From Bacteroidota bacterium (GTDB taxonomy: Bacteria; Bacteroidota; Bacteroidia; Bacteroidales; GCA-2748055): a stretch of DNA of 25,722 bases. A program made the translations under genes and the position numbers. Location: NCBI GenBank assembly GCA_024244665.1, contig JAAEOI010000205.1, positions 1 through 25,722 on the forward strand. Reading direction: 5' to 3'. The notes beneath the pieces are model-generated. The model had not been told where the DNA came from, did not search any database, and saw only the letters and a list, made by a program, of their open reading frames with translations. This document shows positions 14,321 through 23,164 of this stretch, in pieces (within the stretch, counting starts at the first letter, position 1; every line of letters begins with the position of its first letter).

Positions 14321-15298
14321 ATGATGCATAGAAAATTACGCCTGCCTGCGGGAGTATTCCTGACCGTCGTTTTCCTGCTCTTTTTTGTACAATGGAAGGT
14401 GGAGAATCCCATGCTCCTGCTGGAGCGGTTTATTAAAGGAGGGGGCTGGTTTGAAATCCTTGTCATCGGAATCTACGGGGCAGTGGTTGCATGGCAGATG
14501 CAGGATCCGACAAAAGTGCAGGCCTGGAGAAAATACACATGGTTTGCCTTCTCCCTGGTTTTCTTTTCACAGCTTCTGCTGGGTCTGCTGCTTTCTGATA
14601 AGTTTCTGATGAGTGGGAAACTGCACCTGCCCATTCCCATGATGATTCTGGCCGGACCCATCTACCGGGGCCACACATCGGTAATGACCATCCTGTTCCT
14701 AAGTACCGTAATACTCTCAGGACCTGCCTGGTGCAGTCACCTCTGCTACTTTGGGGCCATCGATAACCTGGCTGCAGGCGGAAAAGCCAGGCGAACTCCC
14801 ATCCGGAACAAATGGGCCTTGAAATGGTCAGTTCTCATTCTCATCGTATTCGCTGCCATCACACTCAGGTGGATGAAGGTACCTGTGCTGAGCGCCACCC
14901 TTCTCGCGGGCGGGTTCGGGATCGTCGGACTGGTCCTGATCCTGATCATCTCACGGAAAGAGGGCCGCATGGTCCACTGCACGGTCTACTGTCCGGTGGG
15001 AACCGTAGTAAATCTCACTCATAAGGTGAACCCCTTCCGCATGTTTATTGACAACAACAGTTGTACCGATTGTTTGGTCTGCACCACATCCTGCAAATAC
15101 GATGCCCTGAACCGGAAAGACATTGCTGTAAGGAGACCAGGACTAACATGTACCCTTTGCGGCGACTGCCTTTCATCGTGTCATGGGGGATCCATTAAAT
15201 ACCGATTCCTGCGTCTGTCCCCAGATGCATCCAGGAATCTCTACCTGCTGATCACCATCTCGCTACACGCAGTCACAATGGCACTCGCACGGATCTGA
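14321..15298 (+). CDS. NapH/NosR-type membrane 4Fe-4S protein
   Basis: 325 residues. About six hydrophobic segments (8-24, 44-59, 72-92, 104-135, 168-183, 190-211) and a terminal one (308-323). Between the spans lie the two redox cysteine pairs typical of the NapH/NosR/CcoG group, C138-x3-C142 (WCSHLCYFGAID) and C220-x3-C224-P (HCTVYCP). They are followed by two ferredoxin clusters: C248, C251, C254, C258 and C277, C280, C283, C287. Such proteins move electrons from quinol across the membrane or keep a periplasmic redox enzyme reduced. It begins 12 bases after nrfA with a CGGAG before the ATG, so it is likely the last gene of the nrf operon. NapH is normally linked to nitrate reductase, not to Nrf; no napA, B or G is present. 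The role here is inferred. Confidence 0.87.
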   Translation: MMHRKLRLPAGVFLTVVFLLFFVQWKVENPMLLLERFIKGGGWFEILVIGIYGAVVAWQMQDPTKVQAWRKYTWFAFSLVFFSQLLLGLLLSDKFLMSGKLHLPIPMMILAGPIYRGHTSVMTILFLSTVILSGPAWCSHLCYFGAIDNLAAGGKARRTPIRNKWALKWSVLILIVFAAITLRWMKVPVLSATLLAGGFGIVGLVLILIISRKEGRMVHCTVYCPVGTVVNLTHKVNPFRMFIDNNSCTDCLVCTTSCKYDALNRKDIAVRRPGLTCTLCGDCLSSCHGGSIKYRFLRLSPDASRNLYLLITISLHAVTMALARI

Positions 15299-15387
15299 TG
15301 TGGATAAACATTTTCATTATCTGGATGTTATGCTGGAGATATTGAAGATTATTCACTATTTTTAGATGAGATCATAGCCCAGCTTCC

Positions 15388-16299
15388 ATGACAAAAATCA
15401 CCGAATTTCTCGAGAGCACCATTGGCATCAGTCCCGACCACCAGTCCAAGATTTTCTTTTCGATGCTCATCCTCCTGGTGCTGGGTGGGATCAGGTATGC
15501 CATCCTGAAGATTGTCTGGAGGTTTACGGAAGATCCCAAACAGAGGTACACCTGGAGACGGTCGGTTTCCTTTATCATTGGATTTCTAACGGTCATTCTC
15601 ATTGCCAGCGTATGGGTAAAGGCCATTGGTCAGTTCGGCGCATTCCTGGGTCTCCTAACTGCCGGACTGGCAATTGCGCTGAAAGATATGCTCACCAACA
15701 TTGCCGGGTGGATCTTCATACTGGCCCGCAAACCATTCAACCTGGGCGACCGGGTGCAGATCGGGGAACACGCCGGAGATGTAATCGACCTGCGCCTCTT
15801 CCAGTTCACCCTGCTTGAGATCGGAAACTGGGTGGATGCTGACCAGAGCACCGGGAGAATCATCCACATTCCCAACGGAACCATCTTTACCCAGGCCCAG
15901 TCCAACTACAGCTCGGGCTTTAAATTTATCTGGAACGAAATCGGAGTGCTGGTCACCTTCGAGAGCAACTGGGGCAAGGCCAAGGACCTGATGGAGGAAA
16001 TCGTGAGCGAACATGCCAAGGAGTTGTCGGCCGACGCCGAGAAAAGGATTATCGAAGCCAGTAAAAAGTACATGATCTTCTACCAGTACCTCACACCTAT
16101 TGTCTACACCTCTGTTAAGGATAGCGGCATCATGCTCACCATGCGCTACATCTGCGACCCCCGGAAACGTCGGATCACCGAAAACGATATCTGGGTGGAT
16201 CTACTCAATGCATTTTCCACATTTGAGGACATTGAATTCGCCTACCCCACACATCGCTTCTTCACCCGCAAAGATGAAAAAGGGGACTCGCCCCTATAG
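15388..16299 (+). CDS. MscS-family mechanosensitive ion channel
   Basis: 303 residues. Three membrane helices are expected, at about 22-42, 60-80 and the pore-lining one with GAFLGLLTAGLAIALKDMLTNIAGW (84-108), the Ala/Gly-rich TM3 with its kink. The channel mouth ARKPFNLGDRVQIG (112-125) and the beta domain with HIPNG follow, then a C-terminal alpha/beta vestibule. It would open under hypo-osmotic tension in the inner membrane. ATG 15388 is the first in frame after an 89-base spacer from the nrf unit, which contains no obvious promoter or terminator. Convergent with the arabinofuranosidase gene, 45 bases away. It may be an independent transcript and is not needed by the nrf system. Confidence 0.93.
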   Translation: MTKITEFLESTIGISPDHQSKIFFSMLILLVLGGIRYAILKIVWRFTEDPKQRYTWRRSVSFIIGFLTVILIASVWVKAIGQFGAFLGLLTAGLAIALKDMLTNIAGWIFILARKPFNLGDRVQIGEHAGDVIDLRLFQFTLLEIGNWVDADQSTGRIIHIPNGTIFTQAQSNYSSGFKFIWNEIGVLVTFESNWGKAKDLMEEIVSEHAKELSADAEKRIIEASKKYMIFYQYLTPIVYTSVKDSGIMLTMRYICDPRKRRITENDIWVDLLNAFSTFEDIEFAYPTHRFFTRKDEKGDSPL

Positions 16300-16344
16300 C
16301 AAATCACAATCTCATGAAAGCAATTTTGAAAGTATTTACACGGA

Positions 16345-17910
16345 TCATCGGATTTCAAGCATCACAAGCGAGTGGGCAGGGAGGGTAAACAGAACCTGTC
16401 CGCCCTTTATTTTCACATCCCTGAGTTCCCTGATCAACACCTCATCCGGATTTTCAAAAGTATTATGACTGTTGATCTCCTCAGAGCTAAGCAAGGTAGC
16501 GGAAACCGACTTCATTTCACCTCCCTCCATGGAAACTGCCACCTCCATAGATTGCTCCGGGTCAATGTTCACAGCTGAAAGGTGGATCATTCCATCTTCA
16601 CTTCTGGAGGCGCTGGTGCTCACAGCCGGCAGGCTCTCTTCTCCGAAGGAGTAGCCGGGGCCATCCAGTTCCACCGCCAGCATCACTGCATCGTGGTGCA
16701 CCTTGTACATGTCATAGACGTGGTAGGTGGGCGTCAGCATCAACTTCTCATCCTCTGTAAAAATAAGTGCCTGTAGCACATTCACCGTCTGGGCAATATT
16801 GGCCATCTTCACCCTGTCGCAGCGATCATTCAGATAGTTCAGGGTCATGCCAGCCACCAGGGCATCGCGCATGCTGTTCTGCTGGAACAGAAAGCCCGGA
16901 TTGGTTCCCGGCTCCACATCATACCAGGTACCCCATTCATCGAAAATCAGTGCCACCCGCTTTTTTGGATCGTAGCGGTCCATGATGGCAATATGTTTAT
17001 CAATGGCCTCCTCAATATGCAGGCACCTCTGTAATACATCAAAATAGAGCTCCTCGCCAAACTGTGTGGCGGAACCCTTATTGTTCCAGTTGGTGGTGTA
17101 GTAATGGAGCGACAGACCGTTCATCATCCTGTGGGGTACCCTTTTCATCAGTGTCTCGGTCCAGCCGAAATCCTCAGAATTGGCTCCACCCGCTATTTTA
17201 TACAGCCGGTTTTCCCCATAATTCCTGCAGAAGGTGGCATATCGCCTGTACTGATCGGCATAGAAATCGGCTGTCATATTGCCTCCACATCCCCAGTTCT
17301 CGTTTCCCACACCCCAGTACTTCAAGCCCCAGGGCTCCTCCCGGCCGTTTACCCTGCGGAGGTCGGCCATGGGACTGATCCCTTCAAAGTTGATGTACTC
17401 CACCCACTGTGACATCTCTTTCACGGTTCCGCTTCCTACGTTTCCGCAGATCACAGGCTCAGTCCCCAGCTGTTCACAGAGCTCCAGGAATTCGTGGGTA
17501 CCAAAACTGTTATCCTCTGTCACGCCGCCCCAGTGGGTATTTACCATTTTTGGCCTTTGGGAGGCCGGACCGATCCCGTCCATCCAGTGGTACTCATCGG
17601 CAAAGCAGCCTCCGGGCCAACGCAGGTTTGGGATATTGATCTGCCTGAGCGCCTCTACGACATCGTTCCTGATCCCGTTGGTATTGGGGATATCCGATTC
17701 CATTCCCACCCAGTAGCCCCCGTATATGCATTTCCCCAGGTGCTCGGAGAAATGACCATATATGTGCCTGCTGATGGTCTCAGCACCCTGGTCGGCATGA
17801 ATGGTGACCTGAACGGCTTCTTCCCTTTTATCACCGGGATAGGTTGGGGTCCAGCTGAGAAAAATAATGCTCAACACAAATGCAAATTTCACAAGGTTCA
17901 CTTTTTTCAT
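16345..17910 (-). CDS. Alpha-L-arabinofuranosidase, GH51
   Basis: 521 residues with a signal peptide (to about 25, cleavage near TYPGD). The GH51 (beta/alpha)8 barrel carries the acid/base E204 in [13 protein letters not shown] and the nucleophile E325 in [10 protein letters not shown]. Other family blocks are [35 protein letters not shown] and [11 protein letters not shown]. The C-terminal third is the usual beta jelly roll. It releases terminal alpha-L-arabinofuranose from arabinan, arabinoxylan or arabinogalactan, probably in the periplasm. Length is normal. It is a lone gene with no SusCD pair in sight, divergent from kefF across 104 bases; the minus-strand segment TATCTTAG about 30 bases ahead is a weak -7 box. 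Confidence 0.96.
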   Translation of the reverse strand: MKKVNLVKFAFVLSIIFLSWTPTYPGDKREEAVQVTIHADQGAETISRHIYGHFSEHLGKCIYGGYWVGMESDIPNTNGIRNDVVEALRQINIPNLRWPGGCFADEYHWMDGIGPASQRPKMVNTHWGGVTEDNSFGTHEFLELCEQLGTEPVICGNVGSGTVKEMSQWVEYINFEGISPMADLRRVNGREEPWGLKYWGVGNENWGCGGNMTADFYADQYRRYATFCRNYGENRLYKIAGGANSEDFGWTETLMKRVPHRMMNGLSLHYYTTNWNNKGSATQFGEELYFDVLQRCLHIEEAIDKHIAIMDRYDPKKRVALIFDEWGTWYDVEPGTNPGFLFQQNSMRDALVAGMTLNYLNDRCDRVKMANIAQTVNVLQALIFTEDEKLMLTPTYHVYDMYKVHHDAVMLAVELDGPGYSFGEESLPAVSTSASRSEDGMIHLSAVNIDPEQSMEVAVSMEGGEMKSVSATLLSSEEINSHNTFENPDEVLIRELRDVKIKGGQVLFTLPAHSLVMLEIR

Positions 17911-18014
17911 GACATGCAGGGCTTGGTTCAGGGGCTAAGATAAACATCTGACCTTTTCAGTGATCATTTTTCTGACTAAATTGTTATTGTTTCAATGCAA
18001 AGCATATTTACACA

Positions 18015-18611
18015 ATGACAGGCAACAAGAAAATTGCAATACTGTTGTTCCATCCACAGATTCATAAATCCAGGGTAAACAGTAAACTGATCGAAGCCGT
18101 TGATGGAATGGAAGGGGTCACCACCAGGTATATGTACGACCTCTACCCCGATTTTCACATAGATTTAAAAGTGGAGCAGCAGATGCTGCTGGAACATGAT
18201 GTGATTGTATGGCACCACCCTTTCTACTGGTACAGCTCACCCTCCCTGTTGAAAGAGTGGATCGATATTGTATTGCAGCACGGATTTGCCTATGGCCGTG
18301 AGGGGAAAGCATTGGCCGGGAAGAGGGTGTTGACCGCCATTTCCTCCGGGGGAAGCCGTGAGGTATACCGGGAAGAAGATGCCAGGAACTCTTCCATCAG
18401 GCAGCTGCTGCTACCCTTCGAACAGACTGCCAATCTATGCAGGCTCGAGTACCTTCCTCCCTTCGTGGTTCACGGAACCCATCTGCTGGATGATCAGGGA
18501 ATCGCCAGGGCGGCTGCTGAATATAAGCGGGTCATCAGCGCCCTTCGGGATGATGCTTTCAGCAAAACAGAACTCGGACAACTGGAATATATCAACGATA
18601 TCAAGCCATAA
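18015..18611 (+). CDS. kefF: KefF-like NAD(P)H oxidoreductase, ancillary to KefC
   Basis: 198 residues, flavodoxin-like fold binding FMN. Alignment by eye with E. coli KefF: LYPDFHIDLKVEQQ, HDVIVWHHPFYWYSSPSLLKEWIDIVLQHGFAYG and LPPFVVHGTHLLDD are all the KefF blocks, closer to KefF than to KefG. KefF activates the KefC potassium efflux channel and also reduces quinones and electrophiles. The kefC homologue begins 11 bases downstream, so the pair is almost certainly co-transcribed and forms one complex at the cytosolic face. The first residues after ATG 18015 (MTGNKKIAILLFHP) fit the family start. The promoter is in the 104-base divergent gap. Confidence 0.9.
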   Translation: MTGNKKIAILLFHPQIHKSRVNSKLIEAVDGMEGVTTRYMYDLYPDFHIDLKVEQQMLLEHDVIVWHHPFYWYSSPSLLKEWIDIVLQHGFAYGREGKALAGKRVLTAISSGGSREVYREEDARNSSIRQLLLPFEQTANLCRLEYLPPFVVHGTHLLDDQGIARAAAEYKRVISALRDDAFSKTELGQLEYINDIKP

Positions 18612-18622
18612 ATAATAGCACC

Positions 18623-20524
18623 ATGCATCAACAGGATTTCTTTCACATGGCTTTCATCTATCTGCTTGCAGCAGTTATATCGGTACCTGTGGCCAAACGG
18701 CTCGGATTCGGATCGGTCCTGGGCTACCTGGTTGCCGGAATTGTCATCGGTCCCTTTGCCCTGGGACTCATCGGAAAGGAGGGGGAAGATGTGATGCACT
18801 TCGCCGAGTTCGGAGTGGTAATGATGCTCTTCATCATCGGACTGGAGATGAAACCCAACCTGCTGTGGCAGATGCGGCGCTCCATCTTCGGGATGGGCGG
18901 GATCCAGCTTACTGCAACTGCCCTTGTTATTGCTCTTGCTGCAATCCTGCTGGGATTGTCTCCTAAAGAGGGAATCGCCATTGGCCTGATGCTGGGGCTC
19001 TCCTCAACAGCCATCGTTCTCCAGACCCTTGCAGAAAAAAACCTGATGAAACAGGCAGCCGGACAGGCCTCCTTTTCTGTTCTGCTTCTGCAGGACATCG
19101 CCGTTGTACCCATCCTTGCGATCCTGCCCCTGCTGGCCATACACCCCTCTGCAGCTCTTCTGCATGGCGAGGAGATCCGCCGCATTGGTGGAATGGAGGT
19201 CACTGGCTGGTTCCAGGTGCTCATGATCCTGATGATTTTTTCCGGCATTGTGATCGCCGGCCGTTACCTGGCAAGATATTTATTCAGGATCATTGCCCGA
19301 ACCGGGCTCCGGGAAATCTTCACTGCCATGGCGCTGCTACTGGTAATCGCCTCAGCCATCCTCATGGACCTGGTTGGATTATCACCGGCCCTGGGGGCCT
19401 TCCTTGCAGGTGTGGTTCTGGCTAATAATGAATACAGGCATGAACTGGAGGCCGATATTGAGCCCTTCAAAGGCTTACTGCTGGGGCTCTTCTTCATCTC
19501 GGTGGGCGCCAGTATCAATTTTAATCTGCTTGTTGAATCTCCATGGATGATCCTGGGACTGCTGGGACTGCTGATCGGGATTAAATTTACGGTCCTATTT
19601 CTCCTGGGCAGGTTCTTCTCCCTGAGGGGCGGACAAAACACACTCTTCGCATTCTCACTGGCCCAGGGAGGTGAATTTGCCTTCGTCCTTGTATCCTTCA
19701 GCCTGGAAAACGGGGTGGTAAGCAGCCAGGTATCAGCTATTCTTTTTGTGGTGGTGGCACTCTCCATGGCAGTCACACCCCTGCTGCTGCTTTTCAATGA
19801 CAGGGTGGTACAACCCAGGCTTGAGAAACCGGGTAAGGAGCGGGATCATGATGTGGTTGAAGTGAAGGATAATCCTGTGATCATCGCCGGCTTTGATGAT
19901 TTCGGGGTAGTAATCGGGCGCTTCCTCATTGCCAACGGGATCAGGGTCACCATCCTGGACGACAATCCCAACAACATTGATGGGTTGAAAAAATTTGGTT
20001 TCAAGGTCCACTATGGTGACGCATCGCGGCCCGACCTCCTGAAAGCTGCCGGAGGGGGAAATGCCAGAGTAATTGTGGTGGCTGTTGGGGATAAACAGAA
20101 ATCACTCGGTATTATCGACCAGGTGCAACGAAACTACCCTAACCTGAAGGTCGTGGCACGGGCAATGAACGTGGACCATACCTATGAACTATTAAGGCGG
20201 AAGGTGGAGGAGTCCGCCCATAACAGCTTCGAATCTTCCCTCCAGCTCGGGATGAAAGTCCTGACCAGCCTGGGATACCAGAGATACAGGGTTTACCGCC
20301 TGGGGCGTATCTTCCGGAAGCACCAGTCAGAGGTGATCCGGGACCTCTGCCAGCACCACGGGGAGGACGAAAAAAAGTACCTCAGTGAAGCTAAAAAACA
20401 CGCCATCGAAGTGGAGGGGATCCTCCGTGCCGAACAGGAAAACACTTCCTACCAGGACGATCACTCATGGGATGACAGCACACAGCGCGAAGAGTCACTT
20501 GGACTGCTCGACGGGAGGAAGTAA
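18623..20524 (+). CDS. kefC: KefC-type glutathione-regulated potassium/proton antiporter
   Basis: 633 residues. A CPA2-type membrane domain (about 5-395, some twelve spans) carries the QD motif LLLQDIAVVP (Q157, D158) and GLSPALGAFLAGVVLANNEYRHE. An RCK/TrkA-N domain (417-530) opens IIAGFDDFGVVIGRF (GxGxxG variant GFDDFG) and includes GDASRPDLLKAAG. The C-terminal helix region (530-600) is KefC-like, with a charged tail. It drives K+ efflux with H+ entry to acidify the cytosol during electrophile stress, gated by glutathione adducts in gamma-proteobacteria. Bacteroidota generally lack or vary in glutathione, so the gating ligand here may differ. The gene end overlaps the convergent peptidase gene by 30 bases. 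Confidence 0.92.
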   Translation: MHQQDFFHMAFIYLLAAVISVPVAKRLGFGSVLGYLVAGIVIGPFALGLIGKEGEDVMHFAEFGVVMMLFIIGLEMKPNLLWQMRRSIFGMGGIQLTATALVIALAAILLGLSPKEGIAIGLMLGLSSTAIVLQTLAEKNLMKQAAGQASFSVLLLQDIAVVPILAILPLLAIHPSAALLHGEEIRRIGGMEVTGWFQVLMILMIFSGIVIAGRYLARYLFRIIARTGLREIFTAMALLLVIASAILMDLVGLSPALGAFLAGVVLANNEYRHELEADIEPFKGLLLGLFFISVGASINFNLLVESPWMILGLLGLLIGIKFTVLFLLGRFFSLRGGQNTLFAFSLAQGGEFAFVLVSFSLENGVVSSQVSAILFVVVALSMAVTPLLLLFNDRVVQPRLEKPGKERDHDVVEVKDNPVIIAGFDDFGVVIGRFLIANGIRVTILDDNPNNIDGLKKFGFKVHYGDASRPDLLKAAGGGNARVIVVAVGDKQKSLGIIDQVQRNYPNLKVVARAMNVDHTYELLRRKVEESAHNSFESSLQLGMKVLTSLGYQRYRVYRLGRIFRKHQSEVIRDLCQHHGEDEKKYLSEAKKHAIEVEGILRAEQENTSYQDDHSWDDSTQREESLGLLDGRK

Positions 20525-23128
20525 CATGGCATTGAACAGCAGTTTAAACGAGCCCTGGGTTGAGGCCCTGAACTGCGGACCGAAACCGTAGAATACAAAC
20601 TGCCCTTTTCCCTTTTTCAGCCAGATCATGGCCGCTTTGTTGCCCATTTTTTCATCATTGGCTCCATAGCCGCTCTTCACCACTTCCTTTTCCGGATAGG
20701 TAGCAATCACCCTGCGATCCATATCAAATATGGGCACAGAGGTTTGGAAAACCGGCCTCCCCCGTGAAAAAACCCCGATCTGCCCGGGCATCCCGATGGT
20801 AAGCGGATGACTCTCCAGCAGATCCACCTTCACCAGGCTTCCCGGCACATAGAGACCATCTTTGGTAAGTTGCGGTGAGATATCCCTGAAGGGCAGGGAG
20901 AACTCTTCCTCCCCCTCTTTGCCTGTGACTTTCAACAAACCCTCGAAGAGACCAGCCGACCTTCCCCAGGCGATGATGGTCCCACCACCTGCACTGAAGG
21001 TCAAGAGCTTCTCAATCCCCTTCTTCTCAATCCCCTTCACATAGTCGGGATGATAAGAACCTATGTAGTAGGAGTCGCCCGATTTCCGTTTACCGGTCAT
21101 CAGGATCGACTTGTCGTTATCCGGAAAGATGACCACGTCATAGTCCCCGGCCAGATCGGCCTCCGCCACCTGTTCGGGGTGAAGTACGGTAAAGGGAATG
21201 TGGTAGCTGTCGAACAGGAAGCGGGTCCAGCCTGCATCCATATCGTGAAAATAGGTCTCCACCAGTGCGATCCGCGGCATGCTGAGCCTCTCTCCGTAGA
21301 CGGCCCTTTTGTCGGAGATCATCCCCGGCGTAAAGGGAAGCGATTCATAAAGTGCATTCCAGTCCTCCTTTTTAGCAGAATTCCGGAAAACAATAAAACT
21401 TCCCATGGGATAGTTTTCACCCTTCAGCTCCAGCTCATCCTTCAGACGGTCGACCTTCATTCCCTTCTCCAGGGCCAGGAAAGCGGCCCGGTATGACTCA
21501 TTGGCGTTGGCGGTCAGCACCATGGCATGCGACATGGTCTCCATGGGCCCTGCCAGGCTGAACTCACCCTCGATGATGCTCAGTTTACCCTCAAGTTCAC
21601 TGCTCCTGGTATCAATCTCGATAGATTTCACATACCTGTGGAGGGGGAGCGACCAGCTGGTGATGTCATAGGGTTTAATCAGTTCTCCGCCAGGAGTGTA
21701 GTGCCTTTCCGGGAACACCTGGGTCTCCATCACCTCCTTGATAAAAGCGCGGTAGGGCTGGGCCAGCGGTATCACCACATCACCCGCCTGGTAGAGGTGG
21801 CCATCCAGAAGCTGATCCCCGCTCAGGATATAAGACTCCACACCATGTTCCTTCATGAGGTTCACCAGGTTGACCAGTTCACCCTTATCGTGCTGTTCAG
21901 CTGGCATAATGTAGTAATAGGGAGCCTCGCTTCTGCCCTTCTCCACCTGCTCCCGGCACATGCGGTTCCTGAACCTGAGGATATCCTCCCTGTAGAGAGA
22001 GGCTGTTTTGAGAATCGACCTTGTGGAAGACATCTCATACTCAACAAGATCGCCCAGTCGCCACCATCCCCCTTCCCAGGGAAGAAGCATATTGATACTC
22101 TTCTTATACTCGGAAAGACCCTTGCCCCATACCCTCAGCTCATTGGGTTCAATGTATATAGGCGTAGCGGTCTGCACACTTGCAGCCTCGGTAAGGAAGC
22201 CGATCACATTCTTCCAGATGCAGGTTTCAGTTGAACCGGGCCAGTAATCGTCAAAAGCGTTATGCTGGGATACTCCTGCCAGTCCTTCAGCAGTCATATC
22301 GGTGGCCATATGCTGTCCGAAAATACCTCCCCAGTGAAAAACTCCTGCAGGTACATTTTCGGCAATGGGATCATGATTGGGCGGCACGAAATAACGGGTA
22401 CCGGTGGATCCCATCTGGTGCTTCTCCACCATCACCTGGGGAAACCATGTCTGGTTATAGATCCGTGCAATAGCCCGGTTGTCATCCTGGGTCAGGATCA
22501 CAAAATCGCGGTTGTTATCATGACCCACATACTTGTGGTAAACCTGGGGCAGTGAGGCCCCCTCATATTTAGTACCCACATGTTTCTGATAATTCTCCAC
22601 GATCAGGTCCATGCCATCGGGATTGTGACAGGGAACCATCATGTAGACCACGTTGTTGAGCCACTCCAGTTTCTTTTTTTCGCTGGTTGTGGCTAATTCA
22701 TAAGCCACAAGAGGAGCAGATTGCGAAGGAGCCACCTCGGAGGAGTGCATGGAGAGGGTGGCCAGAACAAAGGCCTTTCCCGAACCGACCATCTCCTCAA
22801 GCTGCTCTTCCGGAATATCAGAATTTATGGCCAGCTCCCGGTTAATCACCTTCAGCGACTCCAGATTGCTGATGTTTTCTTCACTGGAGATAAATGCAAT
22901 ATACATGGTCTTCCCCATGGGTGATGTCCCGATCTCCTCCAGCTTGACACGGCCCGACAGGCCATCCACTTCCTGCAGGTAGGAGATCAGTTGTTCGTAG
23001 GTAAAGAGATTCCGGTCTGATCCCGGTTCAAAACCAAAATAATCAGCGGGTGTTGTTAGCGATCCGTTCTGTGCCGCTAGTCCCATCAGTGCAAACAGCA
23101 TCAAGGCTGCGGCTAAAAAACTCCTCAT
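20495..23128 (-). CDS. M14 family zinc carboxypeptidase, secreted
   Basis: 877 residues. A signal peptide (1-19, ...MGLAAQNG) precedes the M14 catalytic domain: zinc pair H128-x2-E131 in LSMHSSEV, then H168NPDG. GHDNNRDF (203-210) holds substrate-binding residues, and H237 (KHQMGSTGTRYF) is the likely third ligand. The second half (about 400-877) includes a Rossmann-like, class I amidotransferase/ThuA-like domain (YDVVIFPDNDK and GGGTIIAWG). This large M14 type is common in Bacteroidota and is thought to act on exported peptides or cell wall. The position of the third zinc ligand is my guess from spacing. It is 36 bases after the dehydrogenase gene and probably in its operon. The 3' end overlaps kefC by 30 bases on the other strand. 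Confidence 0.92.
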   Translation of the reverse strand: MRSFLAAALMLFALMGLAAQNGSLTTPADYFGFEPGSDRNLFTYEQLISYLQEVDGLSGRVKLEEIGTSPMGKTMYIAFISSEENISNLESLKVINRELAINSDIPEEQLEEMVGSGKAFVLATLSMHSSEVAPSQSAPLVAYELATTSEKKKLEWLNNVVYMMVPCHNPDGMDLIVENYQKHVGTKYEGASLPQVYHKYVGHDNNRDFVILTQDDNRAIARIYNQTWFPQVMVEKHQMGSTGTRYFVPPNHDPIAENVPAGVFHWGGIFGQHMATDMTAEGLAGVSQHNAFDDYWPGSTETCIWKNVIGFLTEAASVQTATPIYIEPNELRVWGKGLSEYKKSINMLLPWEGGWWRLGDLVEYEMSSTRSILKTASLYREDILRFRNRMCREQVEKGRSEAPYYYIMPAEQHDKGELVNLVNLMKEHGVESYILSGDQLLDGHLYQAGDVVIPLAQPYRAFIKEVMETQVFPERHYTPGGELIKPYDITSWSLPLHRYVKSIEIDTRSSELEGKLSIIEGEFSLAGPMETMSHAMVLTANANESYRAAFLALEKGMKVDRLKDELELKGENYPMGSFIVFRNSAKKEDWNALYESLPFTPGMISDKRAVYGERLSMPRIALVETYFHDMDAGWTRFLFDSYHIPFTVLHPEQVAEADLAGDYDVVIFPDNDKSILMTGKRKSGDSYYIGSYHPDYVKGIEKKGIEKLLTFSAGGGTIIAWGRSAGLFEGLLKVTGKEGEEEFSLPFRDISPQLTKDGLYVPGSLVKVDLLESHPLTIGMPGQIGVFSRGRPVFQTSVPIFDMDRRVIATYPEKEVVKSGYGANDEKMGNKAAMIWLKKGKGQFVFYGFGPQFRASTQGSFKLLFNAMLLPPVEQSK

Positions 23129-23164
23129 AAGATCTTAATGTTATTGTTGATACACAGCGCCCTT

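Noticed and set aside
15299..15387. Terminator or promoter between the NapH-like and MscS genes
   Set aside because: No stem with T run and no TAnnTTTG with a -33 element at proper spacing.
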